Notes: a model not told the origin generated them from the letters alone. Counted from the stretch's first letter, positions 7,343 to 16,882 are shown. The stretch is DNA of 64,000 nt from Paucibacter sp. B2R-40 (GCF_025717555.1 NZ_JAJIRP010000005.1:372001-436000), one strand, 5' to 3'. Numbers and translations are program-made.

Positions 7343-8661
7343 AGATATTGATCAAGAACGGTCGATTGATCGACCCCGCCTCGGGCCTGGACCGCAGCGG
7401 CGATCTGGCGATTGCCAATGGCCGCATCGTGGGCTTGGGTGAGCCTAGCGACTTCGCCGCCGACCGCGTCATTGACGCGACAGGCCTGATCGTCGCACCC
7501 GGCCTAGTCGATCTGGCCGCACGCCTGCGCGAGCCCGGCCATGAGCACGAAGGCATGTTGGACAGCGAGCTGGCTGCAGCCGCGGCCGGTGGTGTCACCA
7601 GCCTGGTCTGCCCGCCCGACACCGAGCCGGTGCTCGACGAGCCCGGCCTGGTCGAGATGCTGAAGTTTCGCGCCCGCAAGCTCAGCCGCTGCCGCCTGTT
7701 TCCACTCGGCGCCTTGACGCAGGGCTTGGCGGGTCAGGCCTTGACCGAAATGGCCGAGCTGACCGAAGCCGGCTGCATCGGTTTCTCGCAGGCCGAAGTG
7801 CCGGTGCGCGACACCTTGGTGCTGGCACGCGCCCTGCTCTATGCGGCAACCTATGACTACCAGGTCTGGCTACGCCCGCAGGACGCTTACCTCGGCGGCG
7901 GAGTGGCGGCCAGTGGCGCGATGGCGACGCGCTTGGGCCTGAGCGGCGTGCCGGTGATGGCCGAGACGGTCGCGCTGCACACGATTTTCGAGCTGATGCG
8001 CTCGACCGGCGCGCGGGTTCATCTGTGCCGCATCTCCAGCGCGGCCGGCGTCGAGCTGGTGCGCGCCGCCAAGCGCGAGGGGCTGAAGCTGACCGCCGAT
8101 GTGTCGATCAACTCGCTGCACCTGACCGATGTGGACATTGGTTATTTCAACCCCGCGATGCGGCTCACGCCGCCACTGCGCCAGGGCCGCGACCGCGACG
8201 CGCTGCGCGCCGGCCTGGCCGACGGCACGCTGGACGCCTTGGTCAGCGACCATATGCCGGTCACCGCCGACGAAAAGAACGTGCCGTTCGCCGAAGCCAC
8301 ACCGGGTGCGACCGGACTGGAATTGCTCTTAAGCCTGGCGCTGCGCTGGGCCGCCGACGAAGGCTTGCCCGTGGCGCGTGCGCTGGAGGTCGTCACCGCC
8401 AAGCCGGTGCAGGTTTTGGGCGTCGCCTTGGGGTCGCTGGGTGCCAGCGCCGGCCGCTTGGTGGTGGGCGGCGTCGCCGATGTCTGCGTGTTCGACCCGG
8501 CAGCCAGCTGGGCCGTCACACCAGAACTATTGAGCAGCCAGGGCAAGCACACACCGTTTGCGTTCGAGACCAGCGGTTTCGAGTTGCCGGCACGGGTGCG
8601 CTACACCTTGGTGGCCGGGCATATGGCGTTCGAATCCAGCCAAGAGGCGGCTAGCGCTTGA
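7339..8661 (+). CDS. pyrX: dihydroorotase-like protein PyrX (probably non-catalytic ATCase subunit)
   Basis: The 440-residue amidohydrolase-family protein aligns with dihydroorotase through [21 protein letters not shown] and [15 protein letters not shown]. The metal-binding HxH that should precede LREPG is replaced: the sequence reads [13 protein letters not shown], with no histidines. Active enzymes have D-x-H-x-H at this place. This matches the inactive PyrC' (PyrX) homologues that hold PyrB in an active assembly in pseudomonads. The start overlaps pyrB by ATGA. An active dihydroorotase must be encoded elsewhere if the cell is prototrophic. Confidence 0.9.
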   Translation: MKILIKNGRLIDPASGLDRSGDLAIANGRIVGLGEPSDFAADRVIDATGLIVAPGLVDLAARLREPGHEHEGMLDSELAAAAAGGVTSLVCPPDTEPVLDEPGLVEMLKFRARKLSRCRLFPLGALTQGLAGQALTEMAELTEAGCIGFSQAEVPVRDTLVLARALLYAATYDYQVWLRPQDAYLGGGVAASGAMATRLGLSGVPVMAETVALHTIFELMRSTGARVHLCRISSAAGVELVRAAKREGLKLTADVSINSLHLTDVDIGYFNPAMRLTPPLRQGRDRDALRAGLADGTLDALVSDHMPVTADEKNVPFAEATPGATGLELLLSLALRWAADEGLPVARALEVVTAKPVQVLGVALGSLGASAGRLVVGGVADVCVFDPAASWAVTPELLSSQGKHTPFAFETSGFELPARVRYTLVAGHMAFESSQEAASA

Positions 8662-9401
8662 TGAGAAATTTGCTGGCGGTCTATCGGTTCTTTCGTTTCA
8701 GTCTGCATGTGCTTTACGGCTTGGCGCTGATCAAGCTGCGCTTTGGCAGCTTGGATTTGGCGGCACGGCAGCTTCATATCAAACGCTGGTCCGGCAAGAT
8801 GCTGGCCATTTTCGGGGTGCAACTCGAAGTGTCAGGTCTTGCCGGAAGACCTGGCGCCAAGCTTCTGGTCGCCAATCACATCTCCTGGCTGGATATCGCC
8901 GCCGTCCATGCTGTGCTGCCTGAAGCACGCTTTGTCTCCAAGGCCGACGTCAAACATTGGCCGGTGGTGGGCTTGCTGGTGGACGGCGTCGGCACGCTCT
9001 TCATCGAGCGCGCCAGCAAGCGCGACGCGCTGCGGGTCGTGCATCAGACGGCCGATGCTTTGAAGGCCGGCGACACGGTGGCGGTCTTCCCTGAGGGCAC
9101 GACCAGTGCTGGGCCTGAGTTACTCCCCTTTCACGGCAATCTGCTGCAAGCGGCGATCTCGACCGAGACGCCGATTCAGCCCCTGGTCTTGCGCTGGTTC
9201 GAGCCGGGCGAGCGTTTCAGCTCCTCCGCCCGTTTCATTGGCGACACCACCCTGGTGCAAAGCCTTTGGAGCGTGTTGACCGCCAAGGGCTTGAGCGTCA
9301 AAGTGGAAGTGTTGCCGGCAATGGCGACGGCACATGCCGACCGGCGCTTGCTGGCCGAACATGTGCGGGATGCAATTCAACAAGCCTTGGATCGAAGCTG
9401 A
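8661..9401 (+). CDS. plsC: 1-acyl-sn-glycerol-3-phosphate acyltransferase family (PlsC-like)
   Basis: The 246-residue membrane-associated protein has the acyltransferase boxes NHISWLDI (HX4D), the FIER-containing GTLFIERASKRDA segment and VFPEGTTS. PlsC transfers an acyl group to lysophosphatidic acid; some relatives act on other lipids. The ATG at 8661 shares its A with the pyrX stop TGA, so this is the last coupled gene of the operon. A TTG one codon upstream is an alternative start. It ends 21 bp before a convergent gene. Confidence 0.88.
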   Translation: MRNLLAVYRFFRFSLHVLYGLALIKLRFGSLDLAARQLHIKRWSGKMLAIFGVQLEVSGLAGRPGAKLLVANHISWLDIAAVHAVLPEARFVSKADVKHWPVVGLLVDGVGTLFIERASKRDALRVVHQTADALKAGDTVAVFPEGTTSAGPELLPFHGNLLQAAISTETPIQPLVLRWFEPGERFSSSARFIGDTTLVQSLWSVLTAKGLSVKVEVLPAMATAHADRRLLAEHVRDAIQQALDRS

Positions 9402-9422
9402 GCCCGCATTGACTGAAGCGAC

Positions 9423-11060
9423 TCACTCGCTTCGCTCGACGATGCGACGGCCACCGTCCACATAGCGCTGTTGCAAGTCGTCCAGGCTCTCGGCCATGCG
9501 CTGCGCAACTTCCGCCGCCAGATGACGGCCATGATGCGTCAGCGTCGCCTGAGCCAGCTTGATGATGCGTGAATTCAAACTGCGCCCGGCCAGCTCCAGC
9601 AAGGCCTCCAAGGTGCGTTGATGCTGTTTGCTGACCAGATGCGTCATCGCGTCGCGTGCGGCTTCATTGATGCCCGCCGCCGCATTGCGCACCACCGTTT
9701 CCAGTGAAGGGAGTTGCCCTGCGGCCATTTCCAGCAAGCGAGTGCGAGGCTTGGAGATGGCAAAGCGCTGCGCCGCCAATTCGGCCCAACGCATCGCACC
9801 GGGCACGCGTTGATTGCGGGCGCAACGAGACAAGAGCTGCAAAAGATTGCAGGCCATCTCGAACGTGAATTCAGCTTGGTCGAGTTGCGCAGCCATTTGC
9901 CCCAGCGCAGCCAATGCCGCCTCTTGGCGGCGCAAGAGCAAACTCATTGCCGTCTCCAAGGCCACGGACAGCAATTGCAGACGAAAGCTGTAGGCTGGGT
10001 AACGGGCAATGGCGTCCTGCAGGCATTTTTGTGCGCGGTCGCAGCCGTCCTCGTCGCCAATATCCAGGCAAGCAATACCAAGCGCCACCACGCCTTGAAA
10101 GTCGAGCGCGCGCGAATGCAAGCCAATCGTCAGCGCCGCACCCAAATTTCTGGCCGCACTCTCACTGTCACCGACGAAAAGCTGCAAGGAGCCCAGCTTT
10201 TGCAGCCGCGCCACGTTGCCGGGCGTGATCTGCACGGCCTTGGCCAGCATCTCGACGGCGGGCTCAAACTTCATCTCTTCCAGCAAGGCCCGCCCATAGA
10301 CATCGTAGGCATCCACATAGGCCGGGTTGTCGGCCAGCAGGGTTTCCAGCGTGCGGCAGGCGGTCGCTGAGTCCGCATTGGCGAGCTCGATTTTTGCCAG
10401 CCCTAAGCGCGCCCAGGGCACCGCCTTGGTCGCCAGCAAGGCCTCGAACATACGTTTGGCAGCGTCGATTTGACCCAGGCGCAAATACAGCTCGGAGCCG
10501 ATTCGTGCGGCATACACACGGTAGGTGGCGCTGGCCGCGAACATGGCCTCGCACAGGCTGGCAGCCTGCCCGAATTCGCCGGCATCGATGGCCTCGAAAA
10601 CCTCCCGCAGCGCATGTTTGCGCTCAAGAATCACCCGCAATCGCTCATCGAATTGGCGCGCATTGAAGGGCTTGAGCAGGTAGTCATCGAGCGCGCCCTC
10701 GACGGCGTCGGCCACATGCTGATAGCGCGCCTCATCGGTCACCATGATGAAGGCGGTTTGCATCGGCAGGCCGCGCGCTTGGCGCAGCTCATCGAGCAAG
10801 TCCTGGCCGGTCAAATCATGCGAGCTTTGCGGCGTGAAATGGAAGTCGGTGATGATGATGTCATACGCAGGTGAGGCGTTCTTGATCATGCTGCGCGCGG
10901 CTTCCGGCCGACGCGCGGAATGCACGGTCGGCACCCCCATATCGCGCAGCATATTGCTGAGCACCGAGCGCGAAAGCTCGCCCTCATCAATGATCAAGGC
11001 CCTCATCCGACTTGGATCGAGGCCGCCGGACAAGCCGCGCAGCCGTTTGTGCTCCAACAT
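9423..11060 (-). CDS. orphan response regulator with TPR-like helical repeats
   Basis: The protein has 545 residues. A CheY-like receiver domain covers about residues 18-140, with acidic pocket ALIIDEGE, the probable phosphoacceptor Asp in DIIITDFHF and the conserved Lys in DYLLKPFNARQF. The remaining ~400 residues are Ala/Leu-rich helical repeats that resemble TPRs (for example GRALLEEMKFEPAVEMLAKAVQ, cut here). There is no DNA-binding or enzymatic output domain and no adjacent histidine kinase. Similar REC-TPR proteins are known in Burkholderiales and Pseudomonas without firm function. Protein-protein output is the likely mode of action. Confidence 0.87.
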   Translation of the reverse strand: MLEHKRLRGLSGGLDPSRMRALIIDEGELSRSVLSNMLRDMGVPTVHSARRPEAARSMIKNASPAYDIIITDFHFTPQSSHDLTGQDLLDELRQARGLPMQTAFIMVTDEARYQHVADAVEGALDDYLLKPFNARQFDERLRVILERKHALREVFEAIDAGEFGQAASLCEAMFAASATYRVYAARIGSELYLRLGQIDAAKRMFEALLATKAVPWARLGLAKIELANADSATACRTLETLLADNPAYVDAYDVYGRALLEEMKFEPAVEMLAKAVQITPGNVARLQKLGSLQLFVGDSESAARNLGAALTIGLHSRALDFQGVVALGIACLDIGDEDGCDRAQKCLQDAIARYPAYSFRLQLLSVALETAMSLLLRRQEAALAALGQMAAQLDQAEFTFEMACNLLQLLSRCARNQRVPGAMRWAELAAQRFAISKPRTRLLEMAAGQLPSLETVVRNAAAGINEAARDAMTHLVSKQHQRTLEALLELAGRSLNSRIIKLAQATLTHHGRHLAAEVAQRMAESLDDLQQRYVDGGRRIVERSE

Positions 11061-11146
11061 CCCACCCCTTCGATTACGCCTCGCGACACAGCCGCTAGCG
11101 TAACCCTTGTTGCAGCGCTTGCATGCTTGGGCGGGTCAGCAATCGC

Positions 11147-12919
11147 TCATTCGCGGCGGATTCGGCCCGACGCGATTTGCGTCACCACTTCCGGGTTTTC
11201 GCTCAGCAACTCGACCATGGCATCGATATCCACACCGACACTGACCCGCTCGGTGCCTTGGCGCAGCACGCTCTGCCCATCGCCCCCTTCGGCCATGAAG
11301 TTATTCACCACCAAACGGTACTTGCGTTGATCATTCAGCGGCTGCCCACCTACGCTGACTGCGCCGAGTTTCGCTTGTCCGTCGGCGCCCACGCTGTATT
11401 GGTAACGCAGGCTGCCCGAGACCTGCAAAAGCCGCGGCGACGCATCGTCCTTCGGTAGTTGACGCTGCAAGAGCTCGCGCAGCTGCGCGCCGCTGATCGT
11501 CATTACTACCAATTCGTTCGCGAAGGGCTGGATCGCAAACAAATCACTCATGGTGACCGGCCGGCCAGGCTCGACCGTCAAATCTGCGCGGATGCCGCCG
11601 GTATTCATCAAGGCCAGATCGGCGGACCCGCGCTTCTTGGCGTAAGCCAGTTGGGAATCAGCGATCAAATTACCCAGCGTTGAGTCCCCAAAAGGCGCTT
11701 GCACGCTGCGCTGCGCGCCTTGCTTCAACTCAGCCACCGGCTTGTTGCGCACCGCCGCCGTCAACGCGGCCGCGCGCTGCACCAAGGCGACAAAAGCCGG
11801 GTTGGGCGTGTAGGCGGACTGCAAAACCGGGTGATTCACCGACTGCGCATCGAGCACTTTGCCACTGGCATCCAGCGTCAGTCGGCTCTCTGTCACCCAG
11901 CCGCCATAACTTCCCGCCTGCACGAGCAGGCGGCCATTGATCTTGCAGGTATAGGCCTGATGGGTGTGGCCGCTGATGATGATGGCGTAGGCGGGGTCGA
12001 GCCGGCGAGCAATGTCTACACCCCGCCCTTGCAGGCCCGGGCATTCGTAGCTGGGATCATTGGCGCCGCCGGAATGACTCGCACCTTCATGCATCACCGC
12101 GACCAATACTTGTGCACCTTCGGCCCGCAATTGGGGCAGCAAGGCGTTGAGCGTGTCCGCCTCGTCCGCAAAACGCAGGCCGACGATGGACTTCGGGATC
12201 ACGACCATAGGCGTATCGCGCGTGACCGCACCGACAAACGCGACCTTGAAGCCGGCCACTTCCTTGATGATGTGGGTCGCCAAAATCGGCTTGCCGGTCT
12301 GCGCATCCAACATATTGGCCGCCAGGTAGGGGAAGCCCGGGCCTTTGTAATCGGGCCAGGCACAGCCAAGCGCGGGGCACTCGCCATTGGCCTTGCGCTT
12401 GAGTTCCATCAGGCCTGCGTCCAACTCATGATTGCCCAAAGCACTGGCGACCAGATCGAGTTCGCCCAAAGCGGCCAGGCTGGGCTCATCTTTGAGCAAG
12501 GACGAATAGAGCGGCGAGGCGCCGATCAAGTCACCCGCTGCGACAAAGACGGCGTGCGCTCGCCCGGCACGCAGCTTGCTCATCGCCGCCGCCAGATAGG
12601 CGATGCCGCCGGCCGCTTGCGCCTTGATCTCCCCGGTCTGCGCATCGGGCAAGCGCGGCATCAAGGGCGTCGGTGACTTGGCTTGGATATGACCGTGGAA
12701 GTCATTGATCGAGAAGATGCTCAACTCGCGCGGGGCGGATTTTGCGTCCACCGGTGTCGCTTGCTCAACCTGCCCAGCCAGCATGGGCCGTGCGGTGGAG
12801 CATGCCGCCAGCACCGTGGCGACCAGCGCGGTGGCCAGCATATTCAAAGCCGCCTTCGGCCGGGCGCTTGAAGTTCGAGCCCAAAGATGCGCAAGGCGAA
12901 GGGAATAAGTGGACGGCAT
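11147..12919 (-). CDS. UshA-family 5'-nucleotidase / 2',3'-cyclic phosphodiesterase, putative lipoprotein
   Basis: The 590-residue protein has a metallophosphoesterase domain with SINDFHGH, the GNHELD motif and ISGHTHQAY, followed by a 5'-nucleotidase C-terminal domain (NTGGIRADL, NFMAEGGDGQSVL). It should dephosphorylate nucleotides in the periplasm or at the outer membrane. The signal peptide ends in VLAACSTA, a lipobox, so the product is probably a lipoprotein. The start at 12919 has GGAG nine bases upstream; a TTG five codons earlier is less likely. It is divergent from the large TonB-receptor gene, with PurR/LacI-like palindromes in the shared 590-bp region. Confidence 0.9.
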   Translation of the reverse strand: MPSTYSLRLAHLWARTSSARPKAALNMLATALVATVLAACSTARPMLAGQVEQATPVDAKSAPRELSIFSINDFHGHIQAKSPTPLMPRLPDAQTGEIKAQAAGGIAYLAAAMSKLRAGRAHAVFVAAGDLIGASPLYSSLLKDEPSLAALGELDLVASALGNHELDAGLMELKRKANGECPALGCAWPDYKGPGFPYLAANMLDAQTGKPILATHIIKEVAGFKVAFVGAVTRDTPMVVIPKSIVGLRFADEADTLNALLPQLRAEGAQVLVAVMHEGASHSGGANDPSYECPGLQGRGVDIARRLDPAYAIIISGHTHQAYTCKINGRLLVQAGSYGGWVTESRLTLDASGKVLDAQSVNHPVLQSAYTPNPAFVALVQRAAALTAAVRNKPVAELKQGAQRSVQAPFGDSTLGNLIADSQLAYAKKRGSADLALMNTGGIRADLTVEPGRPVTMSDLFAIQPFANELVVMTISGAQLRELLQRQLPKDDASPRLLQVSGSLRYQYSVGADGQAKLGAVSVGGQPLNDQRKYRLVVNNFMAEGGDGQSVLRQGTERVSVGVDIDAMVELLSENPEVVTQIASGRIRRE

Positions 12920-13280
12920 CACGACAGGCTCCAAAAAACGAAATTTGCACCCTGAGCAAGTTCAGGGCGGCGGATCTTAACGCCGGGATCGGTCGCCGCC
13001 CGGGTCGGGCGCGACCGGGCCGGCGCACGCGTCATGTCGCGGCAACGCGACAAAATCCAAGTCAATCCACAACTGTCACACAGCATGCACATTTGAATTG
13101 CAAACTGCCGCCCTGCTTTTGGGAATTTTGGCTTTTCGTGCTTGCTGCGCCGATGAGCTGCTGCCCACTCTAGCATCTGCTCTCAGAGCAGCCTGCCTGG
13201 CTCCATGCATCCATTTAGACTTGCCCGCCCAATTGCGAAAGAAACAGCAAAGCAGGCATAAAAATTGCGCAAGTCGAATG

Positions 13281-13294
13281 GCGCAAACGTTTAC
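13281..13294. promoter_or_regulatory. LacI/PurR-like operator half of a pair (site 1)
   Basis: GCGCAAACGTTTAC contains the perfect palindrome AAACGTTT with a central CpG, as in PurR and many LacI-family operators (GCAAACGTTTNC type). It lies 220 bp upstream of the receptor start. Binding factor unknown. Confidence 0.5.
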
Positions 13295-13423
13295 TGGATC
13301 GACAAATCGACTTTTCGTTGAAATTGCCCGGGGCTGCAGGCTCTTGCACAAGAGCGGCATTTTGGCAAGACGTGCTTTCTTCAATGTGGCGATAGCGCGC
13401 ATTTACGCAGCAAGTAGAGGTTT

Positions 13424-13440
13424 GCGCTAAACGTTTGCGC
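13424..13440. promoter_or_regulatory. LacI/PurR-like operator (site 2)
   Basis: GCGCTAAACGTTTGCGC repeats the AAACGTTT core of site 1 with GCGC on both flanks, 144 bp further downstream and 70 bp before the receptor ATG. Two such sites at this spacing would permit looping repression, as is typical for LacI-family proteins. Confidence 0.52.
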
Positions 13441-13509
13441 GCTTCTTCGATGTACATTTTTGTTAACGGTTTTTTTCGCATTTTTGCGTTTTTTTGAGGA
13501 GTTTTCACG

Positions 13510-16500
13510 ATGAGCAATAGGTCCTGGTCGGAGTTTTCAAGGACGGCGATTTGCGCTGCCATTTCAACGATTGCCATCGTGGCAACGGCGCCCGCTTTGG
13601 CGCAAAACACGACTTCAGCAATCAGCGGCCGCATCACCACAGCCGAGGGTAAACCCGTCGCTGGCGCAAACGTTGTCGTCACGCACCAGGAATCTGGCTC
13701 TGTCAACAATTTGCTCACCGACGCCGACGGCCGCTACTCGGTGCGTGGCTTGCGCGTGGGTGGCCCCTACACCATCACCGTGATCAAAGGCGAGGACAAG
13801 GCAATCCGCGAAGCGGTCTATTTGCAACTGGCCGAAAACCAGGCCATCGACCTGACGCTGGGCGCCCAGCAACTGAGCACCGTGGTGATCGCCGGCACAG
13901 CGGCTTCGAGCCGCTTCAACTCGGCCTCCATGGGTGCAGGCACCAGCATCGGCCGCAAAGAGCTGGAAGCGCAAGCCTCGATCGCGCGCAATTTGCAAGA
14001 CTACGCCCGCGCCGACCCACGCGTGGCACAGACCGATAAAGAGCGCGGCGAAATATCGGCCCTGGGCCAGAACACCCGTTTCAACTCGCTGACCATCGAC
14101 GGTGTGCGCACCAACGACACCTTCGGCCTCGAAGCCAACAATATGCCGACGGCCAAGCAGCCGATCTCGATCGATGCGATCCAGGCGGTGCAGGTCAACA
14201 TCTCTAACTACGATGTCACCCAGCAGGGTTACACCGGCGCCAACATCAATGCGGTGACCAAGTCCGGCACCAATGAATTCAAGGGCAGCGTCTACTACGT
14301 TTACCGTGATGACAATATGGCCGGCCAGCGCTACAACCGCGTCCGGGACACCTTCTTCGACCCGCCAAGCTTCAAGGAAGATACCAAGGGCTTCACTTTG
14401 GGCGGCCCCATCATCAAGGACACGCTGTTCTTCTTCGGCAGCTATGAGGAGCTGAAGAGCACTCGCGCCGCGCCGGCCTATGGCCCGGTCGGCAGTGCCA
14501 TGACCAATGTGGGCATCACGCCCGCGCAAATCGCTGCGGCCCAGAAGGTCGCCAAGGACAAATACGGCATCGATATCGGCAGCTCCGACATCCCGGCCGG
14601 CACCGAGTTGGCAGTCAAGGACTATCTGCTGAAGCTGGACTGGAACATCAACGCCCAGCACCGCGCCAACTTGCGCTATGCCAAGACCGAGCAGGCCGAG
14701 CCGACCTTTGCCGGCTTCGGCTCGACGGCACTGTCAATGAGCAGCTACTGGTGGAGCCAGAAGAAGGAGATCGAAACCGTCGTCGGACAATGGTTCGCCG
14801 ACTGGACGCCGGACTTCTCGACCGAGTTCAAGCTGTCCAACCGCAAGTACGACAGCACGCCGACCAATAACGCCAATCTTCCGCAGATCGCACTGGTCTA
14901 CCCGGGCGATCCAAAGGCCGGCGGCATCTACCAAAACGACCGCACGCTGTTCTTCGGCACCGAGAACAGCCGTCATTTCAACGAGTTGCACACCAAGACG
15001 CTGGACGCCTATCTGGCCGGCAACTGGATCAAGGGCGAACATGAGATGAAGTTCGGCGGCGACTACTCGTCCAACGACACTTTTAACGCCTTCTTGCAAA
15101 ACACCAAGGGCACTTACAGCTTCCGTGGCACCGACCCGGCCGCTTTGTGGAGCGCCGGTGTGCCCTCGTCCTACAGCGTGCAGTTGCCTTTGAACGGCAA
15201 CACAATCGACAGCGGCGCGGCCAACTGGTCGCTGCAAAACATCGGCCTGTTCGCGCAAGACACCTGGACGGTCAGCGATCAGCTGACCGTCACCGGCGGC
15301 GTGCGCTTGGACATGGCCAAGACCGGCGACAGCCCCCTGTTCAATCAAGCGGCGCTGACAAAGTTTGGCTATGACAACCGCCAGACCATTGATGGGCAAA
15401 CCTTGTTCCAACCCCGCGTTGGCTTTAACTATGCCTTTGCCGGCCTGGAGAAGAAGAAGGCACAACTGCGCGGCGGCTTCGGTTTGTTCCAAGGTGCGGC
15501 GGCCAATGTCTGGCTGTCCAACCCCTTCTCGAACACCGGTATGGCGACGGCCAGCTTCAGCTGCGGCGCGACCACCGTTGCTTGCAACACGGTCAAGTTC
15601 AATGCGGACCCGGCCAAGCAGCAAGAGATCACCGGTGTACCACCGGCAGCCAATATCGACTTCATCTCCAGCGAGCTGAAGCAGCCTTCGGTCTGGAAAA
15701 TGAATCTGGCCCTGGACACCGAGCTGCCATGGGCTGGCCTGGTGGCAGGCGCCGAATGGCTGCACACCAAGACGCAAGATGCCATTTTCTACAAGCATCT
15801 GAATCTGGGCGCACCAAGTGCCGTCAAGGGTGTCGACGGCCGCGAGCTGTACTACGACGCCAAGGGCTTGAGCACTGGCTGCTGGACGGCCGGTGGTTCC
15901 ACCGTGACGACCGGTTGCGGCGCCAATTCCAAGGCTTTGCGTGACACCAAGTGGGGCAATGTCTTGCTGGCCGATCGCACATCGCAAGGCGGCGGCGACG
16001 CTCTGACCTTGAGCTTGTCGCAGCAAAATCTGGGCTGGGGCTGGCAAGCCGCTTACACCCGCACCAACGCCAAGGAAGTCAGCCCGCTGACCTCCTCGAC
16101 CTCGGGTTCCAACTATTCCAACCGTGCGGTCTTCAACCCGAACGAGGAAGTCAACTCGACCTCTTCATCCTTGATCAAAGACCGTTTCAACGGCTCGCTG
16201 AACTGGTCGCAGGCCCTGGTCGGCAAGTACCGCACGACCTTCGGCGTTTTCTATGAAGGTCGTGCCGGCAAGCCCTACAGCTGGACCTTCAAGAACGATA
16301 TGAACGGTGATGGCTACAGCGGCAATGACCTGATGTACATCCCCAAGGCTCCAGGTTCGGGTGAGGTGCTGTTCCGCCTGCCTGGCCAAACCGTGGCCGC
16401 GTCCGGCGCTGCCGCCGAAGCCAAGTTCTGGGAAGTCGTGGACGGCAACTCGGACCTCAGCTCGGCCAAGGGTGGCGTGATCGGCCGCAATACGGCCAAG

Positions 16501-16815
16501 TCCAAGTTCGCCAATACCTTTGACTTGCGCCTGAGCCAAGAAGTGCCCGGCTTCTTCGGCAACCAGAAGGGTGTGTTCACCGTCGACATGCTGAACTTCG
16601 GCAATTTGCTGAACAAGAACTGGGGCCATATCGACGAAATCCCGTTCACTGCCGGTGGCGGCGCAGGCGGCAATCGTCGCGGCTTCGTCAACTTCGCCGG
16701 CATGGAAAACGGTAAGTATGTCTACAGCGTCGTTGGGGCCGATGACTACGAAACCCGTCAGACCAAGGGCGAGTCGCAGTGGGCGGTTCAAGTCACGCTG
16801 CGCTACGAGTTCTGA
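13510..16815 (+). CDS. Oar-type TonB-dependent receptor with carboxypeptidase-regulatory-like domain
   Basis: The 1101-residue outer-membrane protein starts with a signal peptide (ending APALAQ), then a carboxypeptidase-regulatory-like beta-sandwich (ISGRITTAEGKPVAGANVVV, residues ~37-105), a plug domain (TIDGVRTNDTFG ... GANINAVTKSGTNEFKGSVY) and a long beta-barrel ending in the aromatic VTLRYEF. GAGGAG stands 8 bp before the ATG. Oar-like receptors import large or polymeric nutrients, or secrete proteins in Myxococcus. The substrate here is unknown; the divergent nucleotidase gene and shared operators make nucleotide- or nucleic-acid-derived substrates a reasonable guess. Confidence 0.93.
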   Translation: MSNRSWSEFSRTAICAAISTIAIVATAPALAQNTTSAISGRITTAEGKPVAGANVVVTHQESGSVNNLLTDADGRYSVRGLRVGGPYTITVIKGEDKAIREAVYLQLAENQAIDLTLGAQQLSTVVIAGTAASSRFNSASMGAGTSIGRKELEAQASIARNLQDYARADPRVAQTDKERGEISALGQNTRFNSLTIDGVRTNDTFGLEANNMPTAKQPISIDAIQAVQVNISNYDVTQQGYTGANINAVTKSGTNEFKGSVYYVYRDDNMAGQRYNRVRDTFFDPPSFKEDTKGFTLGGPIIKDTLFFFGSYEELKSTRAAPAYGPVGSAMTNVGITPAQIAAAQKVAKDKYGIDIGSSDIPAGTELAVKDYLLKLDWNINAQHRANLRYAKTEQAEPTFAGFGSTALSMSSYWWSQKKEIETVVGQWFADWTPDFSTEFKLSNRKYDSTPTNNANLPQIALVYPGDPKAGGIYQNDRTLFFGTENSRHFNELHTKTLDAYLAGNWIKGEHEMKFGGDYSSNDTFNAFLQNTKGTYSFRGTDPAALWSAGVPSSYSVQLPLNGNTIDSGAANWSLQNIGLFAQDTWTVSDQLTVTGGVRLDMAKTGDSPLFNQAALTKFGYDNRQTIDGQTLFQPRVGFNYAFAGLEKKKAQLRGGFGLFQGAAANVWLSNPFSNTGMATASFSCGATTVACNTVKFNADPAKQQEITGVPPAANIDFISSELKQPSVWKMNLALDTELPWAGLVAGAEWLHTKTQDAIFYKHLNLGAPSAVKGVDGRELYYDAKGLSTGCWTAGGSTVTTGCGANSKALRDTKWGNVLLADRTSQGGGDALTLSLSQQNLGWGWQAAYTRTNAKEVSPLTSSTSGSNYSNRAVFNPNEEVNSTSSSLIKDRFNGSLNWSQALVGKYRTTFGVFYEGRAGKPYSWTFKNDMNGDGYSGNDLMYIPKAPGSGEVLFRLPGQTVAASGAAAEAKFWEVVDGNSDLSSAKGGVIGRNTAKSKFANTFDLRLSQEVPGFFGNQKGVFTVDMLNFGNLLNKNWGHIDEIPFTAGGGAGGNRRGFVNFAGMENGKYVYSVVGADDYETRQTKGESQWAVQVTLRYEF

Positions 16816-16857
16816 GGTCGCGCCCAAGTACCGGGAGGTACTTGGGGCTACCGAAGG
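16812..16857 (+). repeat. hairpin repeat element, copy A
   Basis: The element reads CTGAGGTCGCG, then a perfect 10-bp stem (CCCAAGTACC / GGTACTTGGG) closed by a GGGA (GNRA) tetraloop, then GCTACCGAAGG. Its first bases include the stop codon of the TonB receptor. It has no T-run, so it is not a simple terminator. Confidence 0.75.
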
Positions 16858-16882
16858 CCTAGGCGCGATTCAAGCGACGGGG

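Larger units (their letters stand above)
12920..13509. other. divergent intergenic region between nucleotidase and TonB receptor
   Basis: No gene is supported here; the frames present lack ribosome-binding sites and domains. The part from about 13240 to 13500 is markedly A/T-richer than the genes. It holds two AAACGTTT palindromes (13285-13292 and 13429-13436), a T-rich leader and a small CGCA-TTTT-TGCG hairpin followed by seven T (13477-13495) just before the receptor's ribosome-binding site. The hairpin has only four base pairs and is a poor terminator, but could affect translation initiation. Confidence 0.6.

Noticed and set aside
13098-13430. 110-codon plus-strand frame in the promoter region of the TonB receptor
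   Set aside because: No ribosome-binding site, no domain; it covers the operator-like sites and is likely non-coding.
13477-13495. Hairpin with T-run before the TonB receptor as an attenuator or riboswitch terminator
   Set aside because: The stem has only four base pairs; no alternative antiterminator or aptamer-like structure was evident.
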